NCBI GenBank assembly: GCA_030685235.1
Contig: MU839242.1
Location: 26,035-90,034 of the forward strand
Length of the DNA: 64,000 bases
Source: Copromyces sp. CBS 386.78
Taxonomy: Eukaryota > Ascomycota > Sordariomycetes > Sordariales > Sordariaceae
Direction of reading: 5' to 3'
Under the pieces are notes generated by a model that did no database searches, was not told where the DNA came from, and was given only the letters and a program-made list of their open reading frames with translations. The position numbers and the translations under genes are program-made. This document shows positions 24,955 to 36,200 of this stretch, piece by piece (positions within the stretch are counted from its first letter, which is position 1; each line of letters starts with the position of its first letter).

Positions 24955-27094
24955 CCCCTATCCCTCCTTTTAATTAGATTGCCTTATTAACTACTAGCAC
25001 TAAAACTGGCACCTCTACTACTGCTGGCCGTAGCACATTTGAGGCTGGATATTCTAGTTTCAACTTCGAAAAGACTTTCCAATAAATTAAACAGAATAAT
25101 AAGGACGAGAACATTATCAATCCTAGCGATAATAATAATAACGATATTGAGCTCGATGATATTGGTGCTTCGCCTCGTCGCCCTAGTGCTACCTCTAGTC
25201 CTGGTACTGCCTCTAGTTCTAATTTTATATCTTCTATTCTAAGGGGTAGAGGTAGTAGAGGCTTTACCGCCTCTATATCCGACGCCACCCCTAGTTTAAG
25301 TACCTATAAGCGTAAAGGTAAAAGAGATAATAGCCGGCCGTTAATAAAATCCTATAAGGAATTTTTCAAGCAACTTAACCGTACGAATTTATAGAGTTTA
25401 CGCGAGATAGGTGTGCCTACCAGGCTAAATTTCAATATAGTAGACGGCGACTATATTCGCCCTACTAATTTCGACGAAAATTATAATAACGATCTAATAT
25501 AGGGGGTGGAGCGGATACAAGGTATTAAGGCGCTTCAAAATAATACGATTATTATTAACGAATTAAATAAAGAGCTTCGCTAAGCCTTATTCTTATATTA
25601 TTACAATTAGTTTACTAGTATTATTATATTTAATACCGCTTATAATATCGATACCCGTTCGAAGTAATTTAAAGGCCTTTGCGAATATATATTGAAAACC
25701 TATCGATTTAAAAAGTCTAATTTTTTCAATTACAATTTAATATCGTTTTTCCAAAATATTATATTAAATAACCTATTCCTTCTAAATTACAACTTCGATA
25801 ATAATATAAAATATATAGTATAATATTTAGAATTAATCGAAAGTTAGATTAATAAGAGGACTTTTAACTAAATCTATATATATATTATAAAATATATCGA
25901 CTACGAAGTGACTTTCAATAATCGTATTAATTTCCCGTTTTATTGTATTAAAATAGAATTATAAAATATAGGCCTCGTAGTATTAGATATAATTAAATCC
26001 GAATATATTATAAATATTAATAAGTTTCTTTATAAACGAAATACCGATGAAAATTTTTGAAAAAATCATATACTAAACCTTTGTAGCTTTACTTTTTAAA
26101 GAAAGGTATAAGAATATTAATAGGGAAATATTTGTCTAAATACCTTTAGAATTCGTATTTAAATAGGTTAAGCTAGTTAATACGCTTAGAATAGATTGTT
26201 TAAATAGAAGTATTATTACGGAAGAGCCGCCCGAACTATTATAAACCCTTTATTCTAATATTAGTAAATAGCGACGTCTACCTTTCGAGGAGAATTTTAG
26301 AACCCCTAGTACTCTTAGAACCCCAAGCGGTAATTATAGTGCCTATTGCAATACTAGGCCGGGTTCTGGCAATCAACGTCCCAGATTCAGCTTATATAGC
26401 CGGTCTGACAGAGGCCGTAATGACTGCGGTAGCCGTAATAAGAGAGGCGGCCGTCACGGTAGCGGCTACGATAACAGAGGCCGTAATGATAGAGGCCGTA
26501 ACGATAGAGGTGGCCGTGATGACCGTGGTAGCCGTAATAACCGTAGTAGCTGTGATGACCGTGGTGGCTGTAACGATAGAGGTGGCCGTAATGACCGTAG
26601 TGGCCGGGGCTATAACCAAGGCGATAACAGCAGGTCAACCGAGCTGTATACACCTACCTATATTTTAACATTTATATATTAACGCTAATATCCTATCGGT
26701 TTACGTACTAGTAGCGGCGGCGGCGGCGGCGGCGGTAGCCGTCGTAAAGAGCCTCGAGATAATTATAATAATGATAAAGACGAGAGTCTAATTGACCTAC
26801 GCCAGAAATGTAAGGGTCGTAGGGTTTGCAAAGCTATTAAGTTTACCCTATTTAGCTTTATACCTCCTATTCCTAGGCGCATTCGTATACTTATCGCTAC
26901 GTCTTCTTCCCCGGCTATATTCGAATCGGTTACGGCTTTGGATAAGGGTATAAAATCTTTGCACCTTTGAATATTATACCGTAACCTTCAAGTTTAGTCT
27001 TTTAATTCCTTCCCTCTTATTATTTATTAGAATTCAGTACCTATAATACCCATACGCAATTAATAATATCATTACGACCAATAGTATAATATTT

Positions 27095-27184
27095 AGTACA
27101 ATAATATTTAGCATTACAGTATTTAGTATTAGAACATTCAATATTAGAATATTCAGCATTAGAATATTCAGTATTAGAACATCC
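27095..27184. repeat. Six 15-bp tandem units
   Basis: AGTATTAGAATATTC and variants repeat six times in the el3 tail. The el5 tail has a CAACRTTCA-type low-complexity tract at the corresponding place (57425-57480). Confidence 0.85.
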
Positions 27185-27212
27185 TAATTTACAAATATCG
27201 CATCCAGCATCC

Positions 27213-27391
27213 GGGGGGGGGCCGGGGGGGGGGGGGGGGGGGGGGGCGGGGGGGGCCGGGGCCCGCCCCAGCCAGCGCGGGNNNNNNNNNNATAAAATTA
27301 TATATTATAATTTTTAACATTTTTAATATTATTATTACAAAATTCAAAATATAAAATATCCCCAACCCCCCCCCCCCCCCCCCCCCCCCCC
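27213..27391. other. Poly-G, 10-N gap and poly-C: assembly gap region
   Basis: A G-rich homopolymer block (27213-27281) ends at ten N (27282-27291), then AT-rich sequence and a C run (27366-27391). This looks like a scaffold gap with homopolymer sequencing artefacts. Any frame across it is unreliable. Confidence 0.85.
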
Positions 27392-27530
27392 AACCCGAAA
27401 AAAAAGAAAAAAAAATCACAAAAAAATCGTAAATAGGTAGTCGCAGTCAGCAAAAATGTCTTCTTATTATACCCTTTTGTTCTATATTATTGCCGTTATT
27501 ATTATTATTATCGTGGTCGTTATTATATTA

Positions 27531-27569
27531 TATTGTATTGTATTGTATTGTATTGTGTTGTATTGTATT
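27531..27569. repeat. (TATTG)n microsatellite
   Basis: Seven TATTG/TGTTG pentamers followed by TATTC in the el3 tail. Confidence 0.9.
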
Positions 27570-28399
27570 CAATTGATTTAGGGGTCCAGCGCAGTATATT
27601 CGCAGTGCCTACCGCCAACAGAGCAGGAGCACACTAGTGTAAGTACCTTCTATTTCTGCGCGACGACGGCGAGGCGGGCCTACTCTTATGCATTACTACT
27701 CTATCTTTACCTAATTTACGACCGTAATATAGCTTACACGGGAAGGAACACTATAATTGTAATTGCAGTGCCTTCAATTATTTTACTATATATTCCTCCC
27801 TACTTGGGGGCACTTAGCGCTGTATATTACCCAACGGTAGATTTCTCTCCAACGGTAGATAGCGCTAACAGACGGTAGTCAAAATCCTAACAATTAATTG
27901 ACGGTAGTAATATAATTACCGTCTTTCGACTATTATCTAACGATAAGTGCTTTCTTATAACCCGGTAGCTAAGTAGTATTAACGACTTTATTGCAAATAT
28001 ATTATTTTAACTATAGAATATTATAGTAGGTATATAATATTAATAGGGGTCTTTACGTAGAATGCTCGTATACGAATAGTCTTAATATAGTTTTGGCACC
28101 GAGCGCCTTACGACCCGTGGTCTTAGTAGTGAACGAATTGTAACCGCGAAAGAATTCGCGGAAGGACCTCGAGTCTGCCCGGTAACTTCCCTAAATATAA
28201 CATGAGCCTTCCGTTTTTGGACTATTGAAATGATACTACGGTCCGCGGATTATAATTATATATAAACTATAACGTATATAGTAACCGCAACTAATATTAC
28301 AACTCCAATTGGGGTGCGAAGACTATAGATTAATACTAACCGTTAGAACACTATAGGTTATAAGGTACTATCACTTGACTGTAGTACGCCGGTTGAACG

Positions 28400-28422
28400 C
28401 CCTCTATATACGCCTAGCTAAG
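28400..28422 (+). other. el3 right terminus
   Basis: CCCTCTATATACGCCTAGCTAAG, the family end motif. The next base belongs to the 5' exon of el4 gene A (ATCTTGGCT, equivalent to 52752-52760). Confidence 0.75.
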
Positions 28423-28579
28423 ATCTTGGCTATTCTTATTATTCTTAGTGATTTGGTAAGTCTGTGATATTGCGAGGTATATTGCGACTAGTATGGCCGA
28501 CTCTTAACGGTTGTTCGTCGAAGTCAAGTCTGACAGGTCCTCCGCGGGGGAAATGCTTGGGTACTCTTGGGCTAGGCAT
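28423..28579 (-). pseudogene. el4 gene A, N-terminal fragment
   Basis: ATG at 28579-28577 (same position as ATG 52897 in el5) opens MPSPRVPKHFPRGGP and LDFDEQPLRVGHTS, nearly identical to the el5 N-terminus, then breaks at the el3 terminus. Only about 50 codons remain. Mutations relative to el5 are mainly C-to-T and G-to-A. Confidence 0.8.
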
Positions 28580-29000
28580 GTTGGCTAAGTGTGACCGACG
28601 GGAGTGAGGTGTCGTTAGATCAAGAGAGTAGGCTTTAGTTATAAAGGGGAAGAAGTTCAAAGAGGTTGCAAAGGGGAAGAGGTTATAAAGGGGAAGAGAT
28701 TGTAAGAGGGATAGATTGTAAGATTATTATCTATATTGTACGTTATACGATTATTTATTCGATTCTATTTAGTAAATAAGTAAATACGGAATAGGTATAT
28801 TAGATACAAGTAGGCAGAGGGGCAGCTGTATATAAGTTAATATATTACTCCTATTAGCTGCCTTATCGCATACCCCTGCTAAGACTAGCGGTTCTGTACC
28901 CCACTACATACCCTATATAAGACCCTTGCCTACTACGAGCTATATAAAGACTTATATAGAATCTTGTCGAGTAGCAACCAAACGAAACACTATTTACTAC
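28580..29000. promoter_or_regulatory. el4 divergent A-C intergenic region
   Basis: Homologous to 52898-53377 of el5: GAAGAGGTTATAAAGGG-type repeats (the gene A CT-rich leader seen from the plus strand) and the CCCCTGCTAAGACTAGCGG block at about 28872. It ends abruptly at about 29000, where an internal deletion joins it to the middle of gene C. Confidence 0.65.
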
Positions 29001-31199
29001 AGTAGGGGTAGTTATACCGAGTATACCGGAGATGACGATTATTCGGCAATGGGAATTGAGGCTGCTTTTACCTACAATTGTATCGATAAGCAGTCCTAAT
29101 ATGGCAACCAGTTATAGTCCTAGTATGCTACCCAATATGCCACCCAATCCTAGCATGCTTCCTAGTCCTAATATGGCAATTAGTCCCAGCATACCCCCCA
29201 ATATGGTAGCAGTGTGTCTGGTGGTGGTATGCCGCGTAGCTTTGGCCAAGGTTCTTCTTCTTCCCGAGGCTAGTATCCCCTAGTTGGATGGCTGTATTAT
29301 ACGCAAGGCGGTCCTCAATATAGTGGTCCTCAACATAGTGGTCCTCAATATGGTGGTCTTCAATATGGTGGTCCTTAATATAGTGGTCTTTAATATGGCT
29401 CCGGTGATTTTATATATGACGAATACGGCAACGTCTATAATTAGTATAGTAATATATACGATTAATACGGAAATCCATTTAACGGTTTTTAATATGGCGG
29501 TTATAATGAATTATACGGCAATCTATTTAGCGGTCCTTAGTATTACAATTTCTAGTAGGGCGGTTTCTAGGGCGGTTTCTAGTAGAGTGGTCTTTAGCTA
29601 CCTTATATACTAGGCGGCAGTCGTTAGTCTTAGTTATAGTTAGGAAACCGTGGCTATGGATCCTAAGGCAATAATAGATTTAGCGAGCTAGTTGTCAACG
29701 ACCCTAATTAATATTTATTCGAGGAGAGGTTTAAAAAGTATTTCTTTACCCCCTCCTACGCTAATTTAATAGAGTTGAAGAATATAAGTATATTTACTTG
29801 TATAGAATACGACCCTATTAATACCGATGGTCTAGAATCCGAAGAAAGTATTATACGGTTTATTCTTTGTAAAGAGACGAAAGAAGTTATTGATGAAATT
29901 TATTACTAAATACGGTAGTATATATTTGCTTACTATTTAAATTAATTTATTAATTAAATTATTAAGTAGGCCGTACTTAATATTAATAATTGTACGTTGA
30001 AATTTCGCCGCCTTTGTATTTACATTAAAGGTATTTATAAGTTTTAAAAGAATAAGTTCTTATAAAATAAATTATATACTTATTTTATTATTATAATTAA
30101 AGATTACTTTTAATTTTTTAAATTCGATTATAATAATACCGAAAATAAATAATCTTTTAAAGAATTAGTTAAACTATAAATTAATATATATTTTTTCTAA
30201 GAAGTTTTTATTTATATTATTCCCTATATTAATTATTAAATTACTGTTAGCGATAAATCGGATTTACCATGTTTCTACTTTAAAAACGTCGTTATTAATT
30301 TAAGTATATTAGCTTACAAGGTTATTTAATCCGAGAAAAAATTAAACTATAATCGTCGTCCTAATTTAATTAAGAAAAAGGATGAGAATATTAGGGCTAT
30401 ATATTAGAATATATTTAATAGTTTTACCTTTTACGAAACTTTCGTCGAAGTAAATAGGGGTATATTTAAAGAATTGCCCTTCGAATTTATTATTTTAAAG
30501 GTTATTCGAAATAATATTAATTTAGAGATTTTAAAGCGGTTTATTATTCGTAACTTTCCCCTTCTTCGTCGGGTATATAACCCTAATTTTTGGTAATCGA
30601 TACTATTATATATTATTAAGGGTACCTAACCTAGTAGTGCCTAATTTGGTGGCGGTTATCCTAGTAGCGGTCATCCTAGTACTTAGTCTAGTGGTTAAGG
30701 AAGTAGTAGTCGTTTTAGAAGCTAGGGCAATAGTCCTCGTTGTATTTTTGGCCCTAGTTCTGTAATTAATAGCCTTTATAATTGTGGTAGTCTTTACGAG
30801 CGTCTTCGTAGTAATAAACGCCGCGGAAATACTAGCGGTAGCCGTAGCCAATTATATTTTATACCGATAGAGGGCGACTCTTCTAACTAGCGCTATAATA
30901 TAGTACCGCCGCCTTAGGTTCTAATTAACTAAGGCCGTAATAATTTAAATATCGATAACGACGATAATCTCCCTAACCGCCGTCGTAACCGCCCGGCTAA
31001 GGACCGCTATACAATATTATTGTCGACTAATATCTATAAACGCGGCAGCCGTTATACGGGCAGTAATAGTAATACCTTAGATATTATACCCTATATCCCG
31101 AGGCGCAACCGTAAGCCTACTCCTTCGTTGGCTATACTAGACTCGGCTATACTGGACTCGGCTACTTTTAAAGAGGGTATAGGTTCCTTATACCTCTAA
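29001..31199 (+). pseudogene. el4 gene C1, 5'-deleted and RIP-mutated
   Basis: Close homologue of el5 54950-57333. The sequence jumps from intergenic DNA to the middle of the Q-rich region, so the first exon, the intron and about 250 codons are gone (about 1.57 kb deletion relative to el5). The rest shows PPN/SPNMA shadow-frame repeats, the conserved core (about 29720-30560), an RGG-rich part and a C-terminus GIGSLYL followed by TAA 31197-31199. Mutations compared with el5 are mainly C-to-T and G-to-A, e.g. GGCTGGTATCCCCCAGC reads GGCTAGTATCCCCTAGT. Confidence 0.8.
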
Positions 31200-31985
31200 A
31201 TCCTTTATATTTAATTTAGCCTTTTCCTTTATTAAACTTCTATTATAATACTTATATATATATATATACGGCAATTAATAACAGTATATCTAATATTACA
31301 GTAATTAGAATTGCAGCGTTCAGTAATTTGCCTAGTACCCGACAATGTAGTACTAGTGTTATAGTAGCTTAATATTACTAAGTGCTAGCTTAATTAATTA
31401 TATTCAATAAAGTAGGAGGAGAGTATGACATCCCGTGTCCTAGCGAGCTTATTCAATTGATATATATATTATACTCCCTATACTTCTATCGTTGTTTTAT
31501 CTTTGTCTCTATTATTATTATTATTATTATTGTTGTTGTCTTAATGTTTTCGGTGTCGCATGCAATTGAGTGATTTGATTGGTCGTCGCAATTGATGTCT
31601 TTGGTCTCCAAATGTAGGGGTTTATACTGTGTTGCGTTGTAATTGATTGATATACTGTTCTCTATTGCTTGGCGCGGCCCCCCTGTCGTAGACGGAGCGA
31701 GAAAGTCTGGCAGGACCCCGTGTCTGTACTTGCTTCCTGATGTTCTCCTACGCATATTATACCCGCTGCTTCCTTAAGTGTGGGCTGGACTTTCCCGTTT
31801 AACGATAGTTGTGAGCTAGGAACCGTCCTAGGACCGTTATTATATATGAACCGTAATTAAATTGGTAACTGCAACTAAATGATAACTGTACTGTAGGTCC
31901 TGCGATAGTTCCTCTATATCAACTGTGTCGCTACTGTCGTATTAAAGGAATAGTCGTACAATTGTTGAAGGATTGTTGTAACCCT
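31200..31985 (+). other. el4 3' tail
   Basis: Homologous to 57334-58190 of el5. One copy of the GTCGGAGGAG module present twice or more in el5 (57556-57690) has been lost. Contains GAACCGTCCTAGGACCGTT at about 31818, the subterminal near-palindrome also present near both ends of el5. Confidence 0.65.
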
Positions 31986-32005
31986 CCTATATATGCCCAG
32001 CTAAG
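31986..32005 (+). other. el4 right terminus
   Basis: CCTATATATGCCCAGCTAAG, identical to the el5 right end; family homology to the el5 flank stops at this point. Directly followed by the interior of el6 gene A/B. Confidence 0.8.
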
Positions 32006-32955
32006 AGTGTATAATAGACCAATTTCGTTAGTATTGTAGATAGGATGTCGGGTTCGATGGATCTCTAGCTCTATAAATTTGCTAATTACTATAGGGCGCT
32101 AATAGGAGTCGTTTACCGATAGGTCGATTTTTAGCTCCTTTTCGTTATTATTATTATTAAGGCCTAAGCGAATTAGTTCCTCTCGTTATAATAGCCTTTC
32201 GAAGAGGCTAGGCGATTAGTGGGCAATATTATTTATTTATTATATTAAGTGGGGGTTAGATAATATATATACGTTTAAGAATACGAATCGAATAGTATAA
32301 ACGATATATTCGTATTATAAAATTTATCTTTCAATATCTCGGCTATTAATCGTCTCTACTATTTTCTTTAAGCGTTTATTAGGTTAGATAGTTATTATTA
32401 GTATTTATTAATATCGTTACTATAATTATCGTAGCCCGCCTTTTGTACGCTAAATCTACGATACGGATTACGTAGGCGGCTTCGACCCGGGCCGAGATTC
32501 GTATAATACTAGGACTAAAAGGGAGTAGTAATTTTAAGGGTAATTATTAGTATAATTAATTTATTTATAATATTTTTCTTCCGCCAATATATTAAATAGT
32601 CTTGGTAGACTATATTCTTCGTATATATTTATATAATATATACCTAGATGAATATTCGGTCGTAGTGCCGATATGATGTACTATTTTGTACGCTTGGGTA
32701 AGGGTCGTAATTCTGCGGCGACTTCCGCGGCCGCCTCTACAACCGGTGCAGCTTCGTCGTCTTATATACCAATTTTATTATTAGATAAATCGTCGTCGAT
32801 TATTATAGGTGTTGAAGATTGAGATGCTTCCTGGTTGGCTATCGATATAGACGACCTTCTAGATGCCACTTCAGAAAGTAGTTCTATTGCCCTAGCCTTA
32901 TTCTTGAATGATTTTAATATTCGAGGGTTATTGGCTATACTTATAATCAATAAAT
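32006..32955 (-). pseudogene. el6 gene A/B fragment
   Basis: Minus-strand fragment with the B part at 32006-32410 (IRFVFLNVYILSNPHL, like IRFVILNAFALSDPTL of el5), the intron region at about 32410-32570, and the end of the A part at 32570-32955 (LARAIELLSE and SRRSSI-type sequence, an acidic stretch, then the NILAEEKYYK-type exon end). It is cut on the left by the el4 terminus and on the right by Gypsy-C. Mutated, but its 3' portion of A (32690-32950) is less affected. Confidence 0.7.
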
Positions 32956-35900
32956 TTCTCGAAATTTTATTCGGTATATTCTTTATAATTATTTATACGG
33001 ATTATTATTCTACCGTTATTTATTTTAACGTCCGTTAAAGTATTTTAGCTAAGGAAGCCTCTACCGATTTAGAATTAAACTATTAAAATATAAAAGATAA
33101 GGGCGTATTTTATATTCGAAGGTAAGGCGAAATAAACTATATAAAATTCTATTTGTATAACCCTAAACGGACCTTCCTATTGAAGGTAAAACTTTAGTAT
33201 CGGACGGCCGTTAGCGAAGTTAATCGTATTAAAGAGTACTAAATCCCCCTCCTTATACTTAGGGGAATCGATTCGGTAATAGTTAACATTATTTTCGTAT
33301 TATACTTAAGTACATTTTATTTATTACGAAGCGAAATTTTAAATTGTTTAAAAGTAATCGGTTAATTTATTAACTTTATAATACTCTTTCAATTAAACGG
33401 GTAATAAATTTGGGTATAGTAGGGTACGTAATTCGGTACCTATTCGAAAATAAAAACAGTAATTAGCGAAGAAGGGAGAAATATTAGTCGATAAAGAAGT
33501 TGTATTATTACTTATAAATTTAACGAAGGGTAGTTATTTAATTTAATTAATTTATACCTAATTAATATAAAAACGAAGGAACTATTTTATTTCTATATTA
33601 ATACGTTGGGTTTAAATATTAGTTTAGGGGTGGAAAGCGGAGGTTAATTTGCGAATAACAATAAACCGCTTATATAAAATACTTTAAAAATATAAAATGA
33701 ATTACGTATTATAATTAAAAAGGATTATATTTAATAAATTATAAAGGTAGTATACTTGGTCGATAAAGTAATTAATTAATTCTTTAATTTTTAAAATTAT
33801 TATTAGGATATAATAATATATTTTAATTAATTAGTCAATAATAACGGCGATATATTTAAAAATTTAGTTGAAATAAATATTTAGGGGTAGTAAAGTAATA
33901 TAATTAATAGAAATATTTTTCTATAGGGCGAGCGAAATTTTAAAGGGTTTAAATTGGCTAACGGATCTTTATTTTAAAGATTTCGTTTTAATATAGGGGA
34001 AATAACTTTTATAGAAAATTCTAATATTATAAATTATCCCCTCTTAATAGAAATTATATTAAAGAAAATTGTAAATTGTATTACGGCTAAAGTATTCTAC
34101 GTTAAGGGAATTATATTAATAGTTAATTAAAACGAATTAAAAATTTTTATCGTATAAATTAATAATAATTCTATTACGCTACTTAGCCATTCTATTATTA
34201 ATTACCTAATATTTTGTAAATATTTTATAAAATGCTTTTTTAATATTAGGGGTTTATTACTAATAAGCGGGGTCTATTAAATAGGAAACGACCTTTTAAA
34301 GGAAAATTAAAGTTTCGTAACTATTTAAAATAATATTATTAATAGATTTATCGTTATAATCGCTTATTAAGTAGAAGGTAAAATTTAAGGGGTTGAAGTA
34401 ACTGTTTTCGAACTATACGGAATTTAGGAATACCCGTTGGCAAGCTATTAAACGATTATTATTAGTATTAGCGGGGCAGTTATTAGGTTTACGGTTAAAA
34501 GTATTAAGGCGAAGGTTTTACGATTTTAGGGTATATTTAATTAAAAAGTTAAACCATAATAAGAATTAGGACTACTTTATATAATACCAAGTAAGCTACT
34601 TATTAATAATAAAGATTTAAAAATTCTTATAATCGGTTAAAATATTAAAGGGTTATTAGGTACCCTCGAATTCTAGCCTCCATTCTTCGAAGGCTTTAAT
34701 AATAGTAAACAATTCTTTATTATATATATTGTAATTATATTCTTAAAATAATTATTTTAACGAAAAGTAGGCAACGGGGTAGAAGACTCTATTATCCCCG
34801 TATTAAAATAAAGTATTTCCTACGGCCTAATTAGAAGTATTTATTTCGACTACCGTTTTCTTAGACTAATTATAGATCTTTAATACGGGTCCGTTAGTAA
34901 AAATTCGTTTTAAAGCTTTAAAAGCGGAATTATACGTAACGGACTATAACTATATAATATCCTTTTTCGTAAATTCGTATAATAGTCCCGCTATTATTAA
35001 AAAATCTTTAATAAAACGGCGGTAGAAATTTATAAAACCTAAGAAAGATTATAAGGATTTCTTAGATTAAGGAATTACCTAATCGGTAACGGCTTTAACC
35101 TTTTCTAAATTTATTTCGATACTTCCCAGTATAATAATAAAGCTTAAATACTTTATTCGTATTATATAAAATTCATATTTATTAATATTAACGCTAAGGC
35201 CTACCTTAATTAACCGGTCGAAGACGTCGTTAATATACCGTTCGTAATCCTTAGTATTATCGGAGTAAATTAGAACGTCGTCGAAATAAGTAGTTACGTA
35301 AACGTCGAAAACGTTATAAAGGATATTATTAATATAATTTTAAAATGCCCCAGGGGCGCCCTATAAGTTAAATAGTATTACTAATAATTCGAATAAACTA
35401 AACTACATTATAAAGGCCGTAAACTATTCGTATCCTTCCTTAATACGAATATAGTTAAAAGTAGCGATAATATTAAGCTTAGTAAAAATATTAATATAAT
35501 GAATCGCGTCGAAGGTTTCTTTAATTAATAGTAGTAAATATTATAATTTAAGGGTAATATTATTAATATTATAGTAATCTACATAAATATAGACTCCTCT
35601 ACTTAATTTTTTCATTAAAAGGATTAGGGCGGATACTTCTAATTATAATAGCCGGATAAACTTCTTTTATAATATATTATCAATTTATTTTTTAATAATA
35701 CTAAATTCGTTTAAATTAAAAGGGCGTCCGCGAGCGGCTAGGGGTATAATTCCCGGATAGAATTCGATTTTAAAGTTATAAGAGTAGTAAGGGGGAAGGG
35801 TTTTAATTCCCTTTTAACGGAAAGTATTTATATAATACTAATATTATTATAGTAATTTAGTTTAGATTTGTATATTAATTTTAGGGGGTTTATCGGCTTT

Positions 35901-36200
35901 TTCGTAAAATTTTATAATATCCTCTAAGGTAACTTTACGTAAAGCGATGCCGTTAGTAGCGAAGTATTAATTAATAACTTTTTCGTACCGGGGAAAATCG
36001 TTATTTATACCGGTAATTTTAACGGAGTTAGAAACTTTAACGGCTCTTAAAGTAATTATATTACCCTTACTTACTAAGTACTAAGGAATTCTAGAATAGC
36101 GGTCTCGTTAATTAATTATATAAAGAAGGCGTAGCTCTATATAAGACGACGGTTTATACCCTATAAATAAATAGTAAATTAGAACGAATAGGCGTTATCT
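32956..36200 (-). pseudogene. Gypsy-C: truncated Ty3/Gypsy pol
   Basis: Minus strand. The RT has an intact YFDDVLIYS motif (35262-35288) with upstream KLNIIATFNYIRIKEGYE and downstream YEFY..RIKYL. RNase H and integrase follow to the left. The C-terminus includes YKEGDLVLFNT and EGPFRVIQIEF..YFALPSNIKY (33040-33300), the GPF...Y.L.LP module of Ty3/Gypsy integrases, and chromodomain-like sequence up to about 32960. No LTR was found at either side: the left end abuts el6 and the right end (about 36200) abuts a truncated Copia. Exact limits are uncertain. Confidence 0.8.

Larger units (their letters stand above)
14131..26970 (+). pseudogene. el3 gene C3: low-complexity protein gene split by Gypsy-A
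   Basis: Coding remnant in two parts, 14131-15210 and 24955-26970, separated by Gypsy-A. The left part is Q-rich (QQQMQQQMEQQ type, 14790-14880) with a YNYI repeat and a charged segment before the insertion. The right part has acidic/N-rich sequence, the conserved core (about 25350-26050: FFKQLNRTNLQSLREIGVPT, FLYYYNQFTSIII), an RGG-like region of NDRGGR repeats (26400-26620), a glycine run, and the signature IPRRIR plus GIKSLHL ending at TGA 26968-26970. Frame and sequence join across the insertion when one copy of CCCCT is kept. One frameshift near 26050-26090 and many stops are present. The 5' end is missing, cut at the el2 terminus. Confidence 0.75.
26971..28399 (+). other. el3 3' tail
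   Basis: Non-coding tail of el3 after the gene C3 stop, containing six 15-bp repeats, the homopolymer/assembly-gap block, a TATTG microsatellite and, at 27830-27960, several CAACGGTAG / GACGGTAG motifs resembling subterminal motifs of el5. Otherwise no coding sequence seen. Confidence 0.55.

Noticed and set aside
26339..26668. A/V/T-rich open frame and its HGY-rich antisense partner
   Set aside because: Out of frame with gene C3, whose NDRGGR repeats continue on both sides in the right frame.
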